Counted from the stretch's first letter, positions 26,667-37,576 are shown. The stretch is DNA of 64,000 bases from Lachnoclostridium sp. UBA2905 (GCA_002349525.1 DEDL01000008.1:1-64000); one strand, 5' to 3'. Made by a program: numbers and translations. The notes: generated from the letters alone by a model not told the origin.

Positions 26667-28181
26667 TTAATTGTCACCTCCGGCAATTGTACTCATAATC
26701 TTATTCTGTGTAAGGTCACTACCGGTAAGTTCTCCAACCACTTTACGGTCACGCATAACAACCAGTCTTGAACATGTACGAAGCATCTCGTCTGTTTCAG
26801 AAGAAATGAATGTTACACTCATACCACCTGAAGCAAGTTTAAGAACGAGCTTCTGAATTTCAACCTTAGTACCTACGTCGATTCCTCGTGTAGGCTCATC
26901 AAGAATAAGGTATTCCGGATTCATAAGAAGCCAACGAGCAAGTATACACTTCTGCTGATTTCCTCCGGAAAGAGATTTAATTGGGGTATCTGCAGATGCA
27001 GTCTTAATCTCAAGAAGTTTAATATATTCATCTGCAAACTTATATGATTCTGCTTTTGATATAGGTCTGAAGAATCCCTTAAGAACCTGTAAAGCAAGAA
27101 TAATATTTTCACGAACCGACAAATCTCCAATGATACCGTCAACCTTACGGTCTTCAGGGAGATATGCAATACCATGTTTCATGGCATCGATAGGTTTCGA
27201 AATTTTTACGTCTTTACCTTTAATTTTAACAGAACCATGAATAACACGGTCTGCACCAAATATTGCACGAACACACTCGCTTCGTCCTGAACCGAGAAGT
27301 CCTGTAAATCCGTTAACCTCACCTTTGTTGATATAGAAATCAAATGGTTTGATTCCGGCATTGCTCTGAAGTCCCTGAGCTTCAAATATATGTTCTGAAG
27401 CATCTTTTTCTTTGTATACGAGACTATCATCACGAATTTCTGTCATATCATCTAATTCTTTTCCAAGCATCTTAGCAACAAGCTTAACTCTTGGAAGATC
27501 TTCAATTACGTATTCACCAACAAGCTGGCCATCACGTAATACTGTAATCTTATCACAGACCTCATATACCTGATCAAGGAAATGAGTAACGAAGATGATA
27601 CCAACGCCCTTCTTCTTAAGATCACGCATAAGTTTGAAAAGCTTCTCAACTTCATGCTCATCAAGTGATGAAGTTGGCTCATCCAAAATTAATACTTTAC
27701 ACTCCATGTCTACTGCACGGGCAATTGCAACCATCTGCTGAATCGCAATTGAACAGCTTGAAAGCTGCTGTGTAGCTTTTGCAGGTATATCAAGAGATTT
27801 TAAAATCTTATCTGCTCCTGCATTCATTTTTTTCCAGTTTGTTCCTGCTCCTTTGGTTCTTCCAATGTACATGTTTTCTGCAACTGAAAGATTAGGACAC
27901 AAAGTAATTTCCTGATACACTGTACTGATTCCAAGATTCTGTGCATCCTGTGGTGAGCGGATCACCGCTGCTTTATCCAATCCCTTAAGAAAAATTTCAC
28001 CACCGTCTTTTTCATATACGCCGGTCAAAACCTTAATTAAGGTTGACTTTCCTGCACCATTCTCGCCCATTAAAGCGTGAATTTCACCTTCGCAAAGTCT
28101 GAAATCCACATTCTGTAAAGCGCGCACTCCGGGAAAGCTTTTGGATATGTTTTTCATTTCCAATACTGAATTATCTTTCAC
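26667..28181 (-). CDS. Sugar ABC transporter ATPase (tandem-domain, YtfR/RbsA type)
   Basis: The 504-residue product carries two ABC domains. The first has Walker A GENGAGKST (residues about 39-47), signature LSSCSIAIQQ and Walker B VLILDEPTSSLD. The second has a degenerate P-loop (GLLGSGRSE), signature LSGGNQQK and Walker B LILDEPTRGID. This is the RbsA pattern, one fused protein energising monosaccharide import. Translation likely starts at GTG with AAGGAG nine to ten bases before it. A strong stem-loop lies between it and the binding-protein gene, so the binding protein is probably made in excess. Confidence 0.93.
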   Translation of the reverse strand: MKDNSVLEMKNISKSFPGVRALQNVDFRLCEGEIHALMGENGAGKSTLIKVLTGVYEKDGGEIFLKGLDKAAVIRSPQDAQNLGISTVYQEITLCPNLSVAENMYIGRTKGAGTNWKKMNAGADKILKSLDIPAKATQQLSSCSIAIQQMVAIARAVDMECKVLILDEPTSSLDEHEVEKLFKLMRDLKKKGVGIIFVTHFLDQVYEVCDKITVLRDGQLVGEYVIEDLPRVKLVAKMLGKELDDMTEIRDDSLVYKEKDASEHIFEAQGLQSNAGIKPFDFYINKGEVNGFTGLLGSGRSECVRAIFGADRVIHGSVKIKGKDVKISKPIDAMKHGIAYLPEDRKVDGIIGDLSVRENIILALQVLKGFFRPISKAESYKFADEYIKLLEIKTASADTPIKSLSGGNQQKCILARWLLMNPEYLILDEPTRGIDVGTKVEIQKLVLKLASGGMSVTFISSETDEMLRTCSRLVVMRDRKVVGELTGSDLTQNKIMSTIAGGDN

Positions 28182-28214
28182 CAGTGTTTCACTCCTTAAA
28201 TTTTTTATTTAAAA

Positions 28215-28260
28215 GAGCGCGAGCAAGCGTATCAACATTCTTTTACGCTGCACCGCGCTC
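28215..28260 (-). terminator. Stem-loop between binding-protein and ATPase genes
   Basis: GAGCGCG pairs with CGCGCTC, enclosing a second stem GCAGCGTA/TACGCTTGC, followed by TTTT on the minus strand. It probably acts as a partial terminator or mRNA-stabilising hairpin that lowers expression of the membrane genes relative to the binding protein. Confidence 0.75.
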
Positions 28261-28317
28261 ATTCTAGCAACTTTTAAAAATAATGATGTTTTTAATCATT
28301 AACAATCAATTTGAGAA

Positions 28318-29391
28318 TTAGATTCCGTATGTGTCAACATCATCCTGTGTAATTGTTGTAGCATCGAATCCCTTTTCATCCATAACGATTGTCTTCTCTT
28401 CGATAGTCTCACCAGCTTCAAGCTTCTTGATAACTTCATCAATGTACTGAGCCTGGAATGGATTACACTGTCCATCATAGTTCCAGTTCTGGTTAAGAAG
28501 CTCTTCAAGAGCCCACTTGTTGCAGTCATAACCCATAACGATTACGTCTTTGCCAACACCGTGTGAGATGTTTGCTTTGTCAAGAGCTGCTACAGCACCC
28601 TTAGCCATATCATCGTTTTCAGCGTAGATTACGTTGAACTTTTCTTTTGAGTCGATAACTGACTGAACAATCTGCTGTGCCTTATCTGCATTCCACTCAG
28701 CTGTCTGCTGTGCAACAATGCTCCATGTTGACTCAGCTGCTACTTTATCATCAAGAGCCTTTGAACGACCCTTCTGAGCTGCTGAACCCATAACACCCTG
28801 GATGTGGATGATCTTGTACTCATCAAGTTTCTGATCTGCTAACCAGTTAACTGCTGTTTCACCTTCTTTGTTCATATCTGAAACGATTGAAGCTTCATAA
28901 AGGCTTTCATCAGCATCGATTGTACGGTCGAAAAGGATAACCTTTGTTCCGTTGTCCTTAGCATCTTTGAGAACTCCGTCCCAACCTGATGTATCAGCTG
29001 CTGAAAGAAGAAGGTAATCAACACCGTCCTGAATCATCTTCTGAGCTGAAGCGATCTGCTCTTCGTTCTTTAAGCTGTAAGCGAATGATGCCTGATATCC
29101 GTTAGCTTCTGTAAACTTAGCTTTTAAATCTTCTACGTTTGCTGTACGGTATCCTGACTCGTTAGGGTCATTGTTGATGATACCAACTTTGATTAAATCT
29201 CCTGATGCTGCATTTCCTTCATCTGCTGCAGGTGCATCTGTTGCATCTGCTCCATCTGCTGCAGGTGCCTCTGTTGCATCTGTTGCTGGTGCCTCTGTTG
29301 CTGCACTGTCATCACTGCTTGATCCGCATCCTGCAAGAAGTGATGCTACCATAGCTACACTAAGAGCTACTCCTAAAAATTTCTTTTTCAT
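28318..29391 (-). CDS. Sugar-binding lipoprotein of ABC importer
   Basis: The 357-residue product has a lipobox (LLAGCGSS) and an Ala/Thr/Asp spacer (ATEAPATDATEAPAA). A type-1 periplasmic-binding domain follows (LIKVGIINNDPNESGYRTAN, VILFDRTIDADESLY, NVIYAENDDMAKGAVAALDK). It belongs to the ribose/galactofuranose class and is only distantly like the second binding protein at 23.1 kb. AGAGGAGGA precedes the ATG. It is the first gene after the response regulator and probably the main target of that two-component system. Confidence 0.9.
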   Translation of the reverse strand: MKKKFLGVALSVAMVASLLAGCGSSSDDSAATEAPATDATEAPAADGADATDAPAADEGNAASGDLIKVGIINNDPNESGYRTANVEDLKAKFTEANGYQASFAYSLKNEEQIASAQKMIQDGVDYLLLSAADTSGWDGVLKDAKDNGTKVILFDRTIDADESLYEASIVSDMNKEGETAVNWLADQKLDEYKIIHIQGVMGSAAQKGRSKALDDKVAAESTWSIVAQQTAEWNADKAQQIVQSVIDSKEKFNVIYAENDDMAKGAVAALDKANISHGVGKDVIVMGYDCNKWALEELLNQNWNYDGQCNPFQAQYIDEVIKKLEAGETIEEKTIVMDEKGFDATTITQDDVDTYGI

Positions 29392-29558
29392 TTTTAATCC
29401 TCCTCTAAAAGATTATATTCGACAAGCGAATAATATTATTTGGATTCTCACCGAACTCCATATTTGAATTATAATTTCATTTTTCATAAAATATCAGAAC
29501 AAAAATCTAATAAAGGTGTAAAAATCTAATCTTGCTTATTTAATATAATTTTACATTT

Positions 29559-31082
29559 TTATCGTTTGTTCTTTCTGTATTCGTCAGGTTTCTGTCCTGT
29601 AACCTGTCTAAAGACTCGGCTGAAATACTTGGAATCCTGATATCCAACCTCTTCTGCCACCTCATAAACCTTCATATTACCAGATACCAGCAGCTGCTTT
29701 GCCTTACCTATTCTGTAGTTTCTTATATATGCGCTGAAATTAAGCCCCATCTCTTTCTGAAACTGTGCACTTAAATACTCCGGTGTAATATTCAGTCTGC
29801 CAGCTATCTCATCAAGTGTAATCCCGTCCTTATAATACTCATGTATCATTTTGATGGTTTTCTTGACTGTAAGGCCAACATTATCATCCTCCACCTTTTC
29901 TTTTATCATGCCCTCAAACATCATTTCAAGAATATCCTTCATTTCACCTGAGCTTTTCGCCCTGTCAATTCTTTCAATAAGCTGTTTCTGAGTTATCTGC
30001 GCAGGTTCATTTTCATTTATATCCTTGCAGGTTTCAAGTGCAGACCATATGAATCTGCAGTAGGCCTCCTTAACATTCCTTGGCTCATACAGTTTTCCGT
30101 TAAAATAATGTTCTTCAAAATTTTTAACTTCTGTCAATGCCGCCTTTTTGTTTTTGGAATATACCGCTGCTTTCATTTTATTCTCAATGTCTAATGGGTA
30201 TACGTCCTTTTCAGCAAATATTTTTGTAACTTTAGGATACATTATAAGAACGTCATCACCAAATATCATATTCCAGTCAAGATAACTGTTTATAACATCG
30301 TAACTGCTTTTTATATTACGTATTCCCTCTGTTCTGGCAATTCCCATACAGACTCTGTGAAGTGAAACCGAGTTCTGCCTTATTTTTTCCTGTATATGTC
30401 TTTCAATAAAATCCTCTGATTCATAATTGTACATTATCGCAAGCAGTGACATGTCTGTTGGCAATTCCAGCACAAGATAATCTGCTCCGGATTCAGCCAG
30501 AATTTTTTCAATGGTTTTCTTCACCTTGGATACACTTTCTTCATAATAATAGCCAAGATATATTGTCATCTCCATAAATTCGGTTTCATTTTTTATTCCA
30601 TACTTATTATTCAGATAAATATCAAGCTTTTCTCCAGCATCCACCATTCCATTTATTACACCAAGGAATATGTTATTAAGAGAGCCCAGGGCTTCTGATA
30701 CATAATCCTGTTCGCTAAGCTCTGCTTCTACGTTGGTAAGAGCTTTCTTCATCTCATTTATAGTAACCGGCTTAATAAGGTATTCCTTAACTCCAAGTCT
30801 GATAGCAGTCTGCGCATATGAAAATTCCGAATAGGCACTTATTACTATTGCAGATGGCATAATTCCCTCTTCTTTAAGTTTTGAGAGCATTTCCATTCCA
30901 CTCATTTCTGCCATCATTATGTCTGTTATGACAACATCCGGCTTCAACTCCTTAATGCAGTTATAACCTTCAAGTCCGTTTTCAGCTGTTGCCACAACAT
31001 GGTAGTCATCATTTATCTTTTCAACAAGCCTTAATATTCCCTCTCGGATTCTGATCTCGTCTTCAACTATTACAATATTCAT
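29559..31082 (-). CDS. AraC-type response regulator
   Basis: The 507-residue product has an N-terminal receiver domain (VEDEIRIREG; phosphorylation Asp in VVITDIMMAEMSG; Lys in EYLIKPV). A long middle region of about 250 residues follows, then a C-terminal AraC double helix-turn-helix (GITLDEIAGRLNITPEYLSA; EVAEEVGYQDSKYFSRVFRQ). It matches the YesN class that works with YesM kinases to switch on polysaccharide-use genes. The start lies four bases after the kinase stop. The sugar-binding protein gene follows after 167 bases, which should contain its target promoter. Confidence 0.92.
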   Translation of the reverse strand: MNIVIVEDEIRIREGILRLVEKINDDYHVVATAENGLEGYNCIKELKPDVVITDIMMAEMSGMEMLSKLKEEGIMPSAIVISAYSEFSYAQTAIRLGVKEYLIKPVTINEMKKALTNVEAELSEQDYVSEALGSLNNIFLGVINGMVDAGEKLDIYLNNKYGIKNETEFMEMTIYLGYYYEESVSKVKKTIEKILAESGADYLVLELPTDMSLLAIMYNYESEDFIERHIQEKIRQNSVSLHRVCMGIARTEGIRNIKSSYDVINSYLDWNMIFGDDVLIMYPKVTKIFAEKDVYPLDIENKMKAAVYSKNKKAALTEVKNFEEHYFNGKLYEPRNVKEAYCRFIWSALETCKDINENEPAQITQKQLIERIDRAKSSGEMKDILEMMFEGMIKEKVEDDNVGLTVKKTIKMIHEYYKDGITLDEIAGRLNITPEYLSAQFQKEMGLNFSAYIRNYRIGKAKQLLVSGNMKVYEVAEEVGYQDSKYFSRVFRQVTGQKPDEYRKNKR

Positions 31083-31085
31083 GTC

Positions 31086-32891
31086 TTATACCTCGTCCTT
31101 AGGAAGTTTTATATAAACTGTTGTCTGTACGTTGCTTTCACTTACCACATATACCTCTGATTCTTCGCCGTAATAAAGCCTGATTCTTGAAAATGCATTC
31201 TCCATACCTATATGGTACTTATCATCATAATGCTGGAACTGTCCCGAATTAATCATGTCAACCTGTTCCTTCTTCATTCCACCACCGTTATCTTCAATGG
31301 ATATTTCAAGTTTTTCACGCTGTTTTATGGTTATCTTAAGTCTGTGAACGCCTTTTTTATTGGCAAATCCATGGATTATGGAGTTTTCCACAAAAGGCTG
31401 TAGTAATAATTTGTGAATACGGCAGTTCATGACCTCAGGTTCTATGTCCATTATGAATTCAAATGAATCCTTAAGCCTTGTCTGCTGCAGATATATATAC
31501 TGCCTCAGCCACTCCATCTCTGTTGCAATACTGACAATTGCATTGCTGTCATTGATACCGTATCTGAGTATTTTACCAAGCGCACTTATGGCATTGCTTA
31601 TCTCTTCTTCATCCCTGTCAATTGCCATCCAGTTGATTGTATCAAGGGTATTATACAGAAAATGAGGATTGATTCTTGCTTCAAGAGCCGCTATTTCAGC
31701 AACTCTTTCTCTCTCCGCAAGAAGCTTTTCACTTTCCATTGATGCCTCTACCTTATCAAGCATCCTGTTGAGATGTTCAGCAATAGTAACTATTTCCTTA
31801 GGCATATCATCAGTCTTCTTGATTCTTACATCCGTCGCACCCTTTTCAACCTGGTTCATGTTCTCTACAACAACATCAATTCCACGCATAAGGTACTGTA
31901 TTGTAATAATAATGATGACTGCCACAATAAGTGCCGAAAGAACTGCCACCGTCACAACAAATCTTTGTACCAGGGATATTTCAGACTGATAACTGCTGCC
32001 TGAAGAAACATTTATAATATCCCAGTTAAGCTTTTCATCGTGTATCAACTGGGTAGTCATATTCTCCCTGTCAAAAACACCTGACTGTTTTATAAAGTTA
32101 ATGTATACCTCTTTTCTTTCCTTCTCATCCTTTCCCTCCACTTCAAGTTTTCTTGAGAGGTAGCTTGAATCCGGAAATGACACAATATAACCATTCTTAT
32201 CCACAATAAAGTTTCTGTTTTCTGTATTCTCCTTAAGGTCTGCATTACATATGTTTTCAAGAAGCTGCTCATCTATACTTATAATAAGCGCGGCCTTTTT
32301 CTTCTCCCCACCTGTCATATAGTTAAGTGTATGTGCCATATGAAACAGATAGCACTTTTTCGAAGGTATGGTTTTGGCGTATTCAGTGGAGAAAAACGTT
32401 GTTTCCTGACTGTTTACTACCATGTCATATATTTCTTTCATAGACATGGAGTAATGATTTATCCAAAATGAGTGGGATGAAAACGGCGTTATTCTGTCAT
32501 AGAAAAATGAGTCCCCCTCTTCAGTAACTATGGATATAGCCATAATGTATTCCTTGGTATATAGAAATGAGCGCAGCTGTGTATCCATATTATCCTTGGC
32601 CTCTTCAATCTCCGCCTCATCTGTATTATCATAATATCTTCTAAGATTATTAATAACATCTTCGTTGGAATAAAGCTGGTACAAGACATCACCATAGGCA
32701 TCTAACCATACGTCGAGAGTTGTCATTGTCTGTTCCAGATTTGACTTTGTAAGCTTCTTTGTATTTTCCTTAATAATGACCTTGTATCTGCTGTACATTA
32801 TAAGGTCAACCATTATAATAGGCAGAAGCGTTGCAAAAAGCATACATATTATAAGTCTTTTTCTGAAGCTGATATTTCTTTTTTTTAACAA
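31086..32891 (-). CDS. YesM-type sensor histidine kinase
   Basis: The product has a first membrane segment near its start (LIICMLFATLLPIIMVDLI), an extracellular sensor domain of about 260 residues, and a second membrane segment (FVVTVAVLSALIVAVIIIIT). A HAMP linker follows, then the His_kinase domain with phosphoacceptor His in EARINPHFLYNTLDTINWM, and an ATPase domain (VENSIIHG, IEDNGGGM). I place the start at TTG 32891 because AGGGGGA lies seven bases before it; the ATG at 32909 would put that site inside the gene. It overlaps the end of the CFI-box gene by seven bases. It likely senses an extracellular sugar. Confidence 0.92.
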   Translation of the reverse strand: MLKKRNISFRKRLIICMLFATLLPIIMVDLIMYSRYKVIIKENTKKLTKSNLEQTMTTLDVWLDAYGDVLYQLYSNEDVINNLRRYYDNTDEAEIEEAKDNMDTQLRSFLYTKEYIMAISIVTEEGDSFFYDRITPFSSHSFWINHYSMSMKEIYDMVVNSQETTFFSTEYAKTIPSKKCYLFHMAHTLNYMTGGEKKKAALIISIDEQLLENICNADLKENTENRNFIVDKNGYIVSFPDSSYLSRKLEVEGKDEKERKEVYINFIKQSGVFDRENMTTQLIHDEKLNWDIINVSSGSSYQSEISLVQRFVVTVAVLSALIVAVIIIITIQYLMRGIDVVVENMNQVEKGATDVRIKKTDDMPKEIVTIAEHLNRMLDKVEASMESEKLLAERERVAEIAALEARINPHFLYNTLDTINWMAIDRDEEEISNAISALGKILRYGINDSNAIVSIATEMEWLRQYIYLQQTRLKDSFEFIMDIEPEVMNCRIHKLLLQPFVENSIIHGFANKKGVHRLKITIKQREKLEISIEDNGGGMKKEQVDMINSGQFQHYDDKYHIGMENAFSRIRLYYGEESEVYVVSESNVQTTVYIKLPKDEV

Positions 32892-33775
32892 AGTGTGTCC
32901 CCCTGGCATACAAAGCTCTCTGCCACATTAAAACTTTCAACCATTTTTTTGTAATGCTCCATGCAGTCATTCAATCTGCCATCATTTATCATATCAATGC
33001 ATGGTCTTATATAGTCTGTATATAATCCCCTGTATATGTCATCTGAATTATCAAGTGCATTAATATAATTCACTATTCCCGGTGCAGTCTCGTAATAATC
33101 CTCAACCATCATTTCACCGTCTTTGCTTGTAAGCATATATCCATCTCTGAAGGCTCTCAATGTGTTCAGTTCTTCACAGTCATCTCCCTTTCCGAGACTT
33201 TCACACACAGCTGTTGTGATATAGCAGAATTTACGTCTGAATCCTGAATTAATAGTGTCATAATCCGTACAGCGAAGAACATTGCTGTCAAACTTGTCAG
33301 GCCATTTTCTTCCAATTGCCTCAGCTATCTCATATGAAAACTGTCCACCTGCTGCAACAATACCCGGAAATACATACATTACCATATACAGGTTAAGATC
33401 CACTGCCTTTCTTCCTTTAGGTCTTTTACCATTAACATAAAGAACTTCTGCAGCAGCATTTACATATTCCACAGCGATTTCATCAAGTCTTTCTGTCATC
33501 TCATCGCTTAACTTCTCCCTATCTGATGGAATCAGATCATCCTTTTTCCTGTCACTGAATACTGCCTTATGAATTATACTCTTTTCCTTTTCTTCCTCTT
33601 TTGGGGCATATATATTTTCAATACCCTCAGAAACTTTTTGTGCCATAACATTTAACTCATTAAATATGGAGTAATTCTTCTTATAAAATTCCTCCACTGC
33701 ATCCGAATATGTTTTTGCCTTAAAAAGCTCATTATATTTTTTTATATCTTCATATAATCCTTCAAGATTCTGCAT
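32885..33775 (-). CDS. CFI-box-containing protein of unknown function
   Basis: The 296-residue soluble product has a helical, charged N-terminal half, then RPKGRKAVDLNLYMVMYVFP. Near residue 185 it has FCYITTAVCESLGKGDDCEE and LNTLRAFRDGYM, which fits the CFI-box (usual pattern CFIATA...LRRFRD). The role of this motif is unknown; in other proteins it usually lies at the C-terminus. GGGAGGAA precedes the ATG. Its end overlaps the start of the kinase gene, so it belongs to the same operon and may take part in that signalling pathway, which is an inference from position. Confidence 0.7.
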   Translation of the reverse strand: MQNLEGLYEDIKKYNELFKAKTYSDAVEEFYKKNYSIFNELNVMAQKVSEGIENIYAPKEEEKEKSIIHKAVFSDRKKDDLIPSDREKLSDEMTERLDEIAVEYVNAAAEVLYVNGKRPKGRKAVDLNLYMVMYVFPGIVAAGGQFSYEIAEAIGRKWPDKFDSNVLRCTDYDTINSGFRRKFCYITTAVCESLGKGDDCEELNTLRAFRDGYMLTSKDGEMMVEDYYETAPGIVNYINALDNSDDIYRGLYTDYIRPCIDMINDGRLNDCMEHYKKMVESFNVAESFVCQGDTLC

Positions 33776-33807
33776 AATTATATATTCCTCCCGTACTTAA
33801 AATTGTA

Positions 33808-34743
33808 TCACAAACATATATATACCACAAATGGAATCGTTATTAAAGAAACCACTGTTGTTATAAATATTCCCCTGGCAGCCAGTTTCTCATCCTTCTT
33901 ATATTCTGTGGCAAATAATACAGCCGTATTGGCAACTGGCATAGACGCCATAAGAAGTGTAACTGACGCTAACATATCATTTTGAATAAATAAACGGATG
34001 AGCGGCCAGAGTAAAAGCGGAATTCCAATCTGCTTCAAAGCCGTAAACAGATATATTCTTACTCCACCAAACAGCTCTTTAACATTCATAACTGCAAGAC
34101 TTGCGCCTACTAACATCATTGCAAGCGGCGAAGTAAGAGAGCCTACACTTGCAAGCACCTCATCAAGCACTTTTGGTACAGGCATGTTAAATGCAAATAT
34201 TATAACTGACACAAAGCAGCATATTACTCCCGGGTTTAGTATTCTTTTTCCATTTATTATGTCCTTAAATGAATTGTTTTCATCTGTTCCGTAGTACATG
34301 AGCATGACTCCCAGTGTATACAAAAACAAATTGAATACGCAGTTAAATACTGCTGCATAGAATACTCCAACCGAGCCAAATAATGCTTCTGTAACAGGGA
34401 AGCCCATAAATCCCACATTTGCAAATACTGTCATGAATATATACATTCCTCTTTCGCACTTTTTAATACGAAGGATAAGGGCTATTATAACCGCTATTAC
34501 CGGCAGTATAATGTAGAGTGCCATGGCTGTGGCAAATAATTCTATAAGAATTTTTCTTTCCTCTCCGCTCATATTGTCTATAAATGAATGGACAATCAGT
34601 GCCGGTGTTGTTACATACAAAATTATTTTTGTTACATGCGCTTTTGTATGATCATCTATTATATTGATTTTGTATAAGGTATATCCTATACACATTATCA
34701 GAAAAAGCTTAACCATCTGCATAAATAGAATTGTAATACTCAT
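33808..34743 (-). CDS. AEC-family transporter
   Basis: The 311-residue product has about ten hydrophobic segments in two halves, as in the auxin-efflux-carrier family (pattern MFLIMCIGYTLYK; FANVGFMGFPVTEALFG; MLVGASLAVM; MPVANTAVLFATEY). Bacterial members are thought to move malate or other small organic acids; substrate cannot be told here. AAAGGTG precedes the ATG. It is followed after 32 bases by the CFI-box gene and may be co-transcribed. Confidence 0.88.
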   Translation of the reverse strand: MSITILFMQMVKLFLIMCIGYTLYKINIIDDHTKAHVTKIILYVTTPALIVHSFIDNMSGEERKILIELFATAMALYIILPVIAVIIALILRIKKCERGMYIFMTVFANVGFMGFPVTEALFGSVGVFYAAVFNCVFNLFLYTLGVMLMYYGTDENNSFKDIINGKRILNPGVICCFVSVIIFAFNMPVPKVLDEVLASVGSLTSPLAMMLVGASLAVMNVKELFGGVRIYLFTALKQIGIPLLLWPLIRLFIQNDMLASVTLLMASMPVANTAVLFATEYKKDEKLAARGIFITTVVSLITIPFVVYICL

Positions 34744-34860
34744 TTTATCACCTTTCGAATTTTACCGGTTTTGGTTGAATAATAACTTTTTAATGACATT
34801 ATTTCTGTATTTATGCAAATTGTCAAGCTTTGGTTGATTTGATTTTAAATATTGTTTTTG

Positions 34861-37434
34861 TTATTTGATTATAAATGTGCCATCCGATATATCTACTGTA
34901 AGGTTGTCACCCTGGCCTGCCCTTCCGGCAAGTATTTCCTTCGCAAGGCTTGTCTCAATGTTCTTCTGGATATATCTTTTCAACGGTCTTGCTCCATATA
35001 CCGGATCATATGCACTTTCTGCAATGTAATCCTTTGCTTTTTCTGAAAGTGTAATTGTCATCTCCTTGTCAGCAATTCTCTTGTTAATGTCTGCTATAAC
35101 AAGGTCTATGATATTAGCAATGTTATCCTTGGTCAGAGGCTTGAACATGATTATCTCATCAAGTCTGTTAAGAAATTCAGGTCTGAAGCTGCCCTTAAGG
35201 CTGTTCATAACCATTTCTTCATTCTCTTTCTTGATATTGCCCTGGTCATCTATTCCTGTAAGCAGGTATTCTGAACCAAGGTTAGATGTCATTATGAGGA
35301 TTGTATTCTTAAAGTCCACTGTCCTTCCCTGTGAGTCCGTTACACGTCCATCATCAAGTATCTGAAGAAGGATATTAAATACATCCGGATGTGCCTTTTC
35401 TATTTCGTCAAATAATACAACTGAATATGGTTTTCTTCTTACCGCTTCAGTAAGCTGTCCGCCTTCTTCATAGCCTACATATCCCGGAGGAGCTCCGATA
35501 AGTCGTGACACCGAGAACTTCTCCATATATTCACTCATATCGATTCTGATCATATTCTGTTCATTATCAAATAAATATTCTGCAAGACTTTTTGAAAGCT
35601 CTGTCTTTCCAACACCAGTTGGTCCAAGGAATAAAAATGAACCGATTGGTTTGCCCGGGTCTTTCACTCCCGCCTTTGATCTTATGATGGCTTCTGAAAC
35701 CTTAGTTACAGCCTCATCCTGACCAATGACTCTCTTATGAAGCTCGCTATCAAGATTAAGCACCTTATTGCGTTCACTCTCTGTAAGCTTTGATACCGGA
35801 ATACCTGTCCATCTTGATATAATATTTGCAATTTCTTCTTCATCTACATATTCCTTTATCATATCGGATGTGCCTGATTCCTTTTCTTCACTTTCCTTTA
35901 TCTTAGCCTCAAGTTCCGGAATTATACCATACTGCAGTTTGGCAGCATTGTCATAATCCATGGTTCTTTTTGCCTTTTCAAGCTCCTTTTTCCTCTGCTC
36001 TAACTCCTCTTTGAGTTTATTGGTCTCATTTACCGAGTTTTTGGCGATATCCCACTCAGCCTTTTTTGCAGCAAACTTTTCTCTGCATTCTGCAAGCTCC
36101 TTAGTAACAGCTTCAAGCCTTTCTCTGCTCATTCTGTCATCCTCATTCTTAAGAGCAGTTTCCTCAATCTCAAGCTGGGTAATATGTCTTTCGGCATCTT
36201 CAAGCTCTGCAGGCATCGAATCAAGCTGGGTCTTTATCATGGCACAGGCTTCATCAACAAGATCAATTGCCTTATCAGGAAGAAATCTGTCAGTTATATA
36301 CCTGTCCGAAAGAACTGCGGCTGACACAAGCGCTCCATCAGATATCTTAACTCCGTGATATACCTCATATCTTTCCTTAAGACCCCTTAAAATTGTAATG
36401 GCATCCTCTACTGAAGGCTCATCAACCATTACTGGCTGGAAACGTCTTTCAAGAGCAGCATCCTTCTCAATATACTGTCTATATTCATTAAGCGTGGTGG
36501 CACCTATACAATGAAGCTCACCTCTTGCAAGCATAGGCTTAAGCATATTGCCTGCATCCATTGCACCATCAGACTTTCCGGCACCAACAATTGTATGAAG
36601 CTCATCTATGAAAAGGATTATCTCCCCATCACTGTTTCTAACTTCTTCAAGTACGGCCTTAAGTCTCTCCTCAAACTCACCACGATATTTGGCTCCGGCA
36701 ACAAGTGCCCCCATATCAAGAGCAAATATCTTCTTATCTTTAAGTCCGTTAGGAACATCTCCCCTTACAATTCTCTGGGCAAGTCCCTCCACAGCAGCTG
36801 TTTTACCAACACCGGGTTCACCTATAAGAACAGGATTGTTCTTAGTCTTTCTTGAAAGGATACGTATAACATTCCTTATCTCCTCGTCTCGTCCGATTAC
36901 AGGATCAAGCTTCTGTTCCCTTGCTCTTGCCACAAGATCATAACCATACTTTTCAAGCACGTCATAGGTATCTTCCGGATTATCATTGTTAACAGGCTTT
37001 GTTCCTCTTATAGACGCTAATGCTTCAAGAAATCTTTCCTTAGTTATATTAAATTCCTTCAAAAGCTTCTTAACATCCTCATTGCCATTTTTAAGGATGC
37101 TTAAAAATACATGTTCAACAGACACGTAAGAATCCTTCATGGCCTTGGCTTCATTCTCAGCATAAGTTACAACCTTATTAAAATCTCTTCCGGCAAACTG
37201 TTCTCCTCCGGACACTTTAGGACGTTTTCTCAAAAGTCCCTCAACCTGGGCTATAAGCACAGGAATCTCAACATCCATCTTCTTAAGTACACTTACAATA
37301 AGACTTTCATCAATAGTAAGCAGTGCATACAGAAGATGCTCTGTAACCACTTCCTGATTACTGTATTCTTCTGCTACCATGAGACTTTTGTTATAGGCCT
37401 CCATGGTTTTCTGAGTAAATTTATTGATATTCAT
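34861..37434 (-). CDS. clpB: ClpB disaggregase
   Basis: The product of about 857 residues is a full-length ClpB. It has an N-terminal Clp repeat domain; a first AAA module with Walker [14 protein letters not shown] and Walker [10 protein letters not shown]; a coiled-coil middle domain (about 410-530); a second AAA module with [13 protein letters not shown] and [13 protein letters not shown]; and a small C-terminal domain. It rescues aggregated proteins together with DnaK. The ATG at 37434 fits the GGGAGG site better than one six bases upstream. No CtsR or CIRCE box was seen in front. A sigma-A-like promoter is present. Confidence 0.97.
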   Translation of the reverse strand: MNINKFTQKTMEAYNKSLMVAEEYSNQEVVTEHLLYALLTIDESLIVSVLKKMDVEIPVLIAQVEGLLRKRPKVSGGEQFAGRDFNKVVTYAENEAKAMKDSYVSVEHVFLSILKNGNEDVKKLLKEFNITKERFLEALASIRGTKPVNNDNPEDTYDVLEKYGYDLVARAREQKLDPVIGRDEEIRNVIRILSRKTKNNPVLIGEPGVGKTAAVEGLAQRIVRGDVPNGLKDKKIFALDMGALVAGAKYRGEFEERLKAVLEEVRNSDGEIILFIDELHTIVGAGKSDGAMDAGNMLKPMLARGELHCIGATTLNEYRQYIEKDAALERRFQPVMVDEPSVEDAITILRGLKERYEVYHGVKISDGALVSAAVLSDRYITDRFLPDKAIDLVDEACAMIKTQLDSMPAELEDAERHITQLEIEETALKNEDDRMSRERLEAVTKELAECREKFAAKKAEWDIAKNSVNETNKLKEELEQRKKELEKAKRTMDYDNAAKLQYGIIPELEAKIKESEEKESGTSDMIKEYVDEEEIANIISRWTGIPVSKLTESERNKVLNLDSELHKRVIGQDEAVTKVSEAIIRSKAGVKDPGKPIGSFLFLGPTGVGKTELSKSLAEYLFDNEQNMIRIDMSEYMEKFSVSRLIGAPPGYVGYEEGGQLTEAVRRKPYSVVLFDEIEKAHPDVFNILLQILDDGRVTDSQGRTVDFKNTILIMTSNLGSEYLLTGIDDQGNIKKENEEMVMNSLKGSFRPEFLNRLDEIIMFKPLTKDNIANIIDLVIADINKRIADKEMTITLSEKAKDYIAESAYDPVYGARPLKRYIQKNIETSLAKEILAGRAGQGDNLTVDISDGTFIIK

Positions 37435-37507
37435 AAACATCCACCTCCCGAATGATATTACCAGATTAATAACACATCTGTTTTTCTATTTCATCTGTTC
37501 TATATGA

Positions 37508-37536
37508 ACTATAACACCGTTTTTTTGAAAATGCAA
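37508..37536 (-). promoter_or_regulatory. Sigma-A-like promoter of clpB
   Basis: On the minus strand TTGCAT and TATAGT are 17 bases apart, about 75 bases before the clpB start. Confidence 0.6.
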
Positions 37537-37576
37537 CATTTTTTTTCAATCCGCCATAACCCACCTGTATATCATT

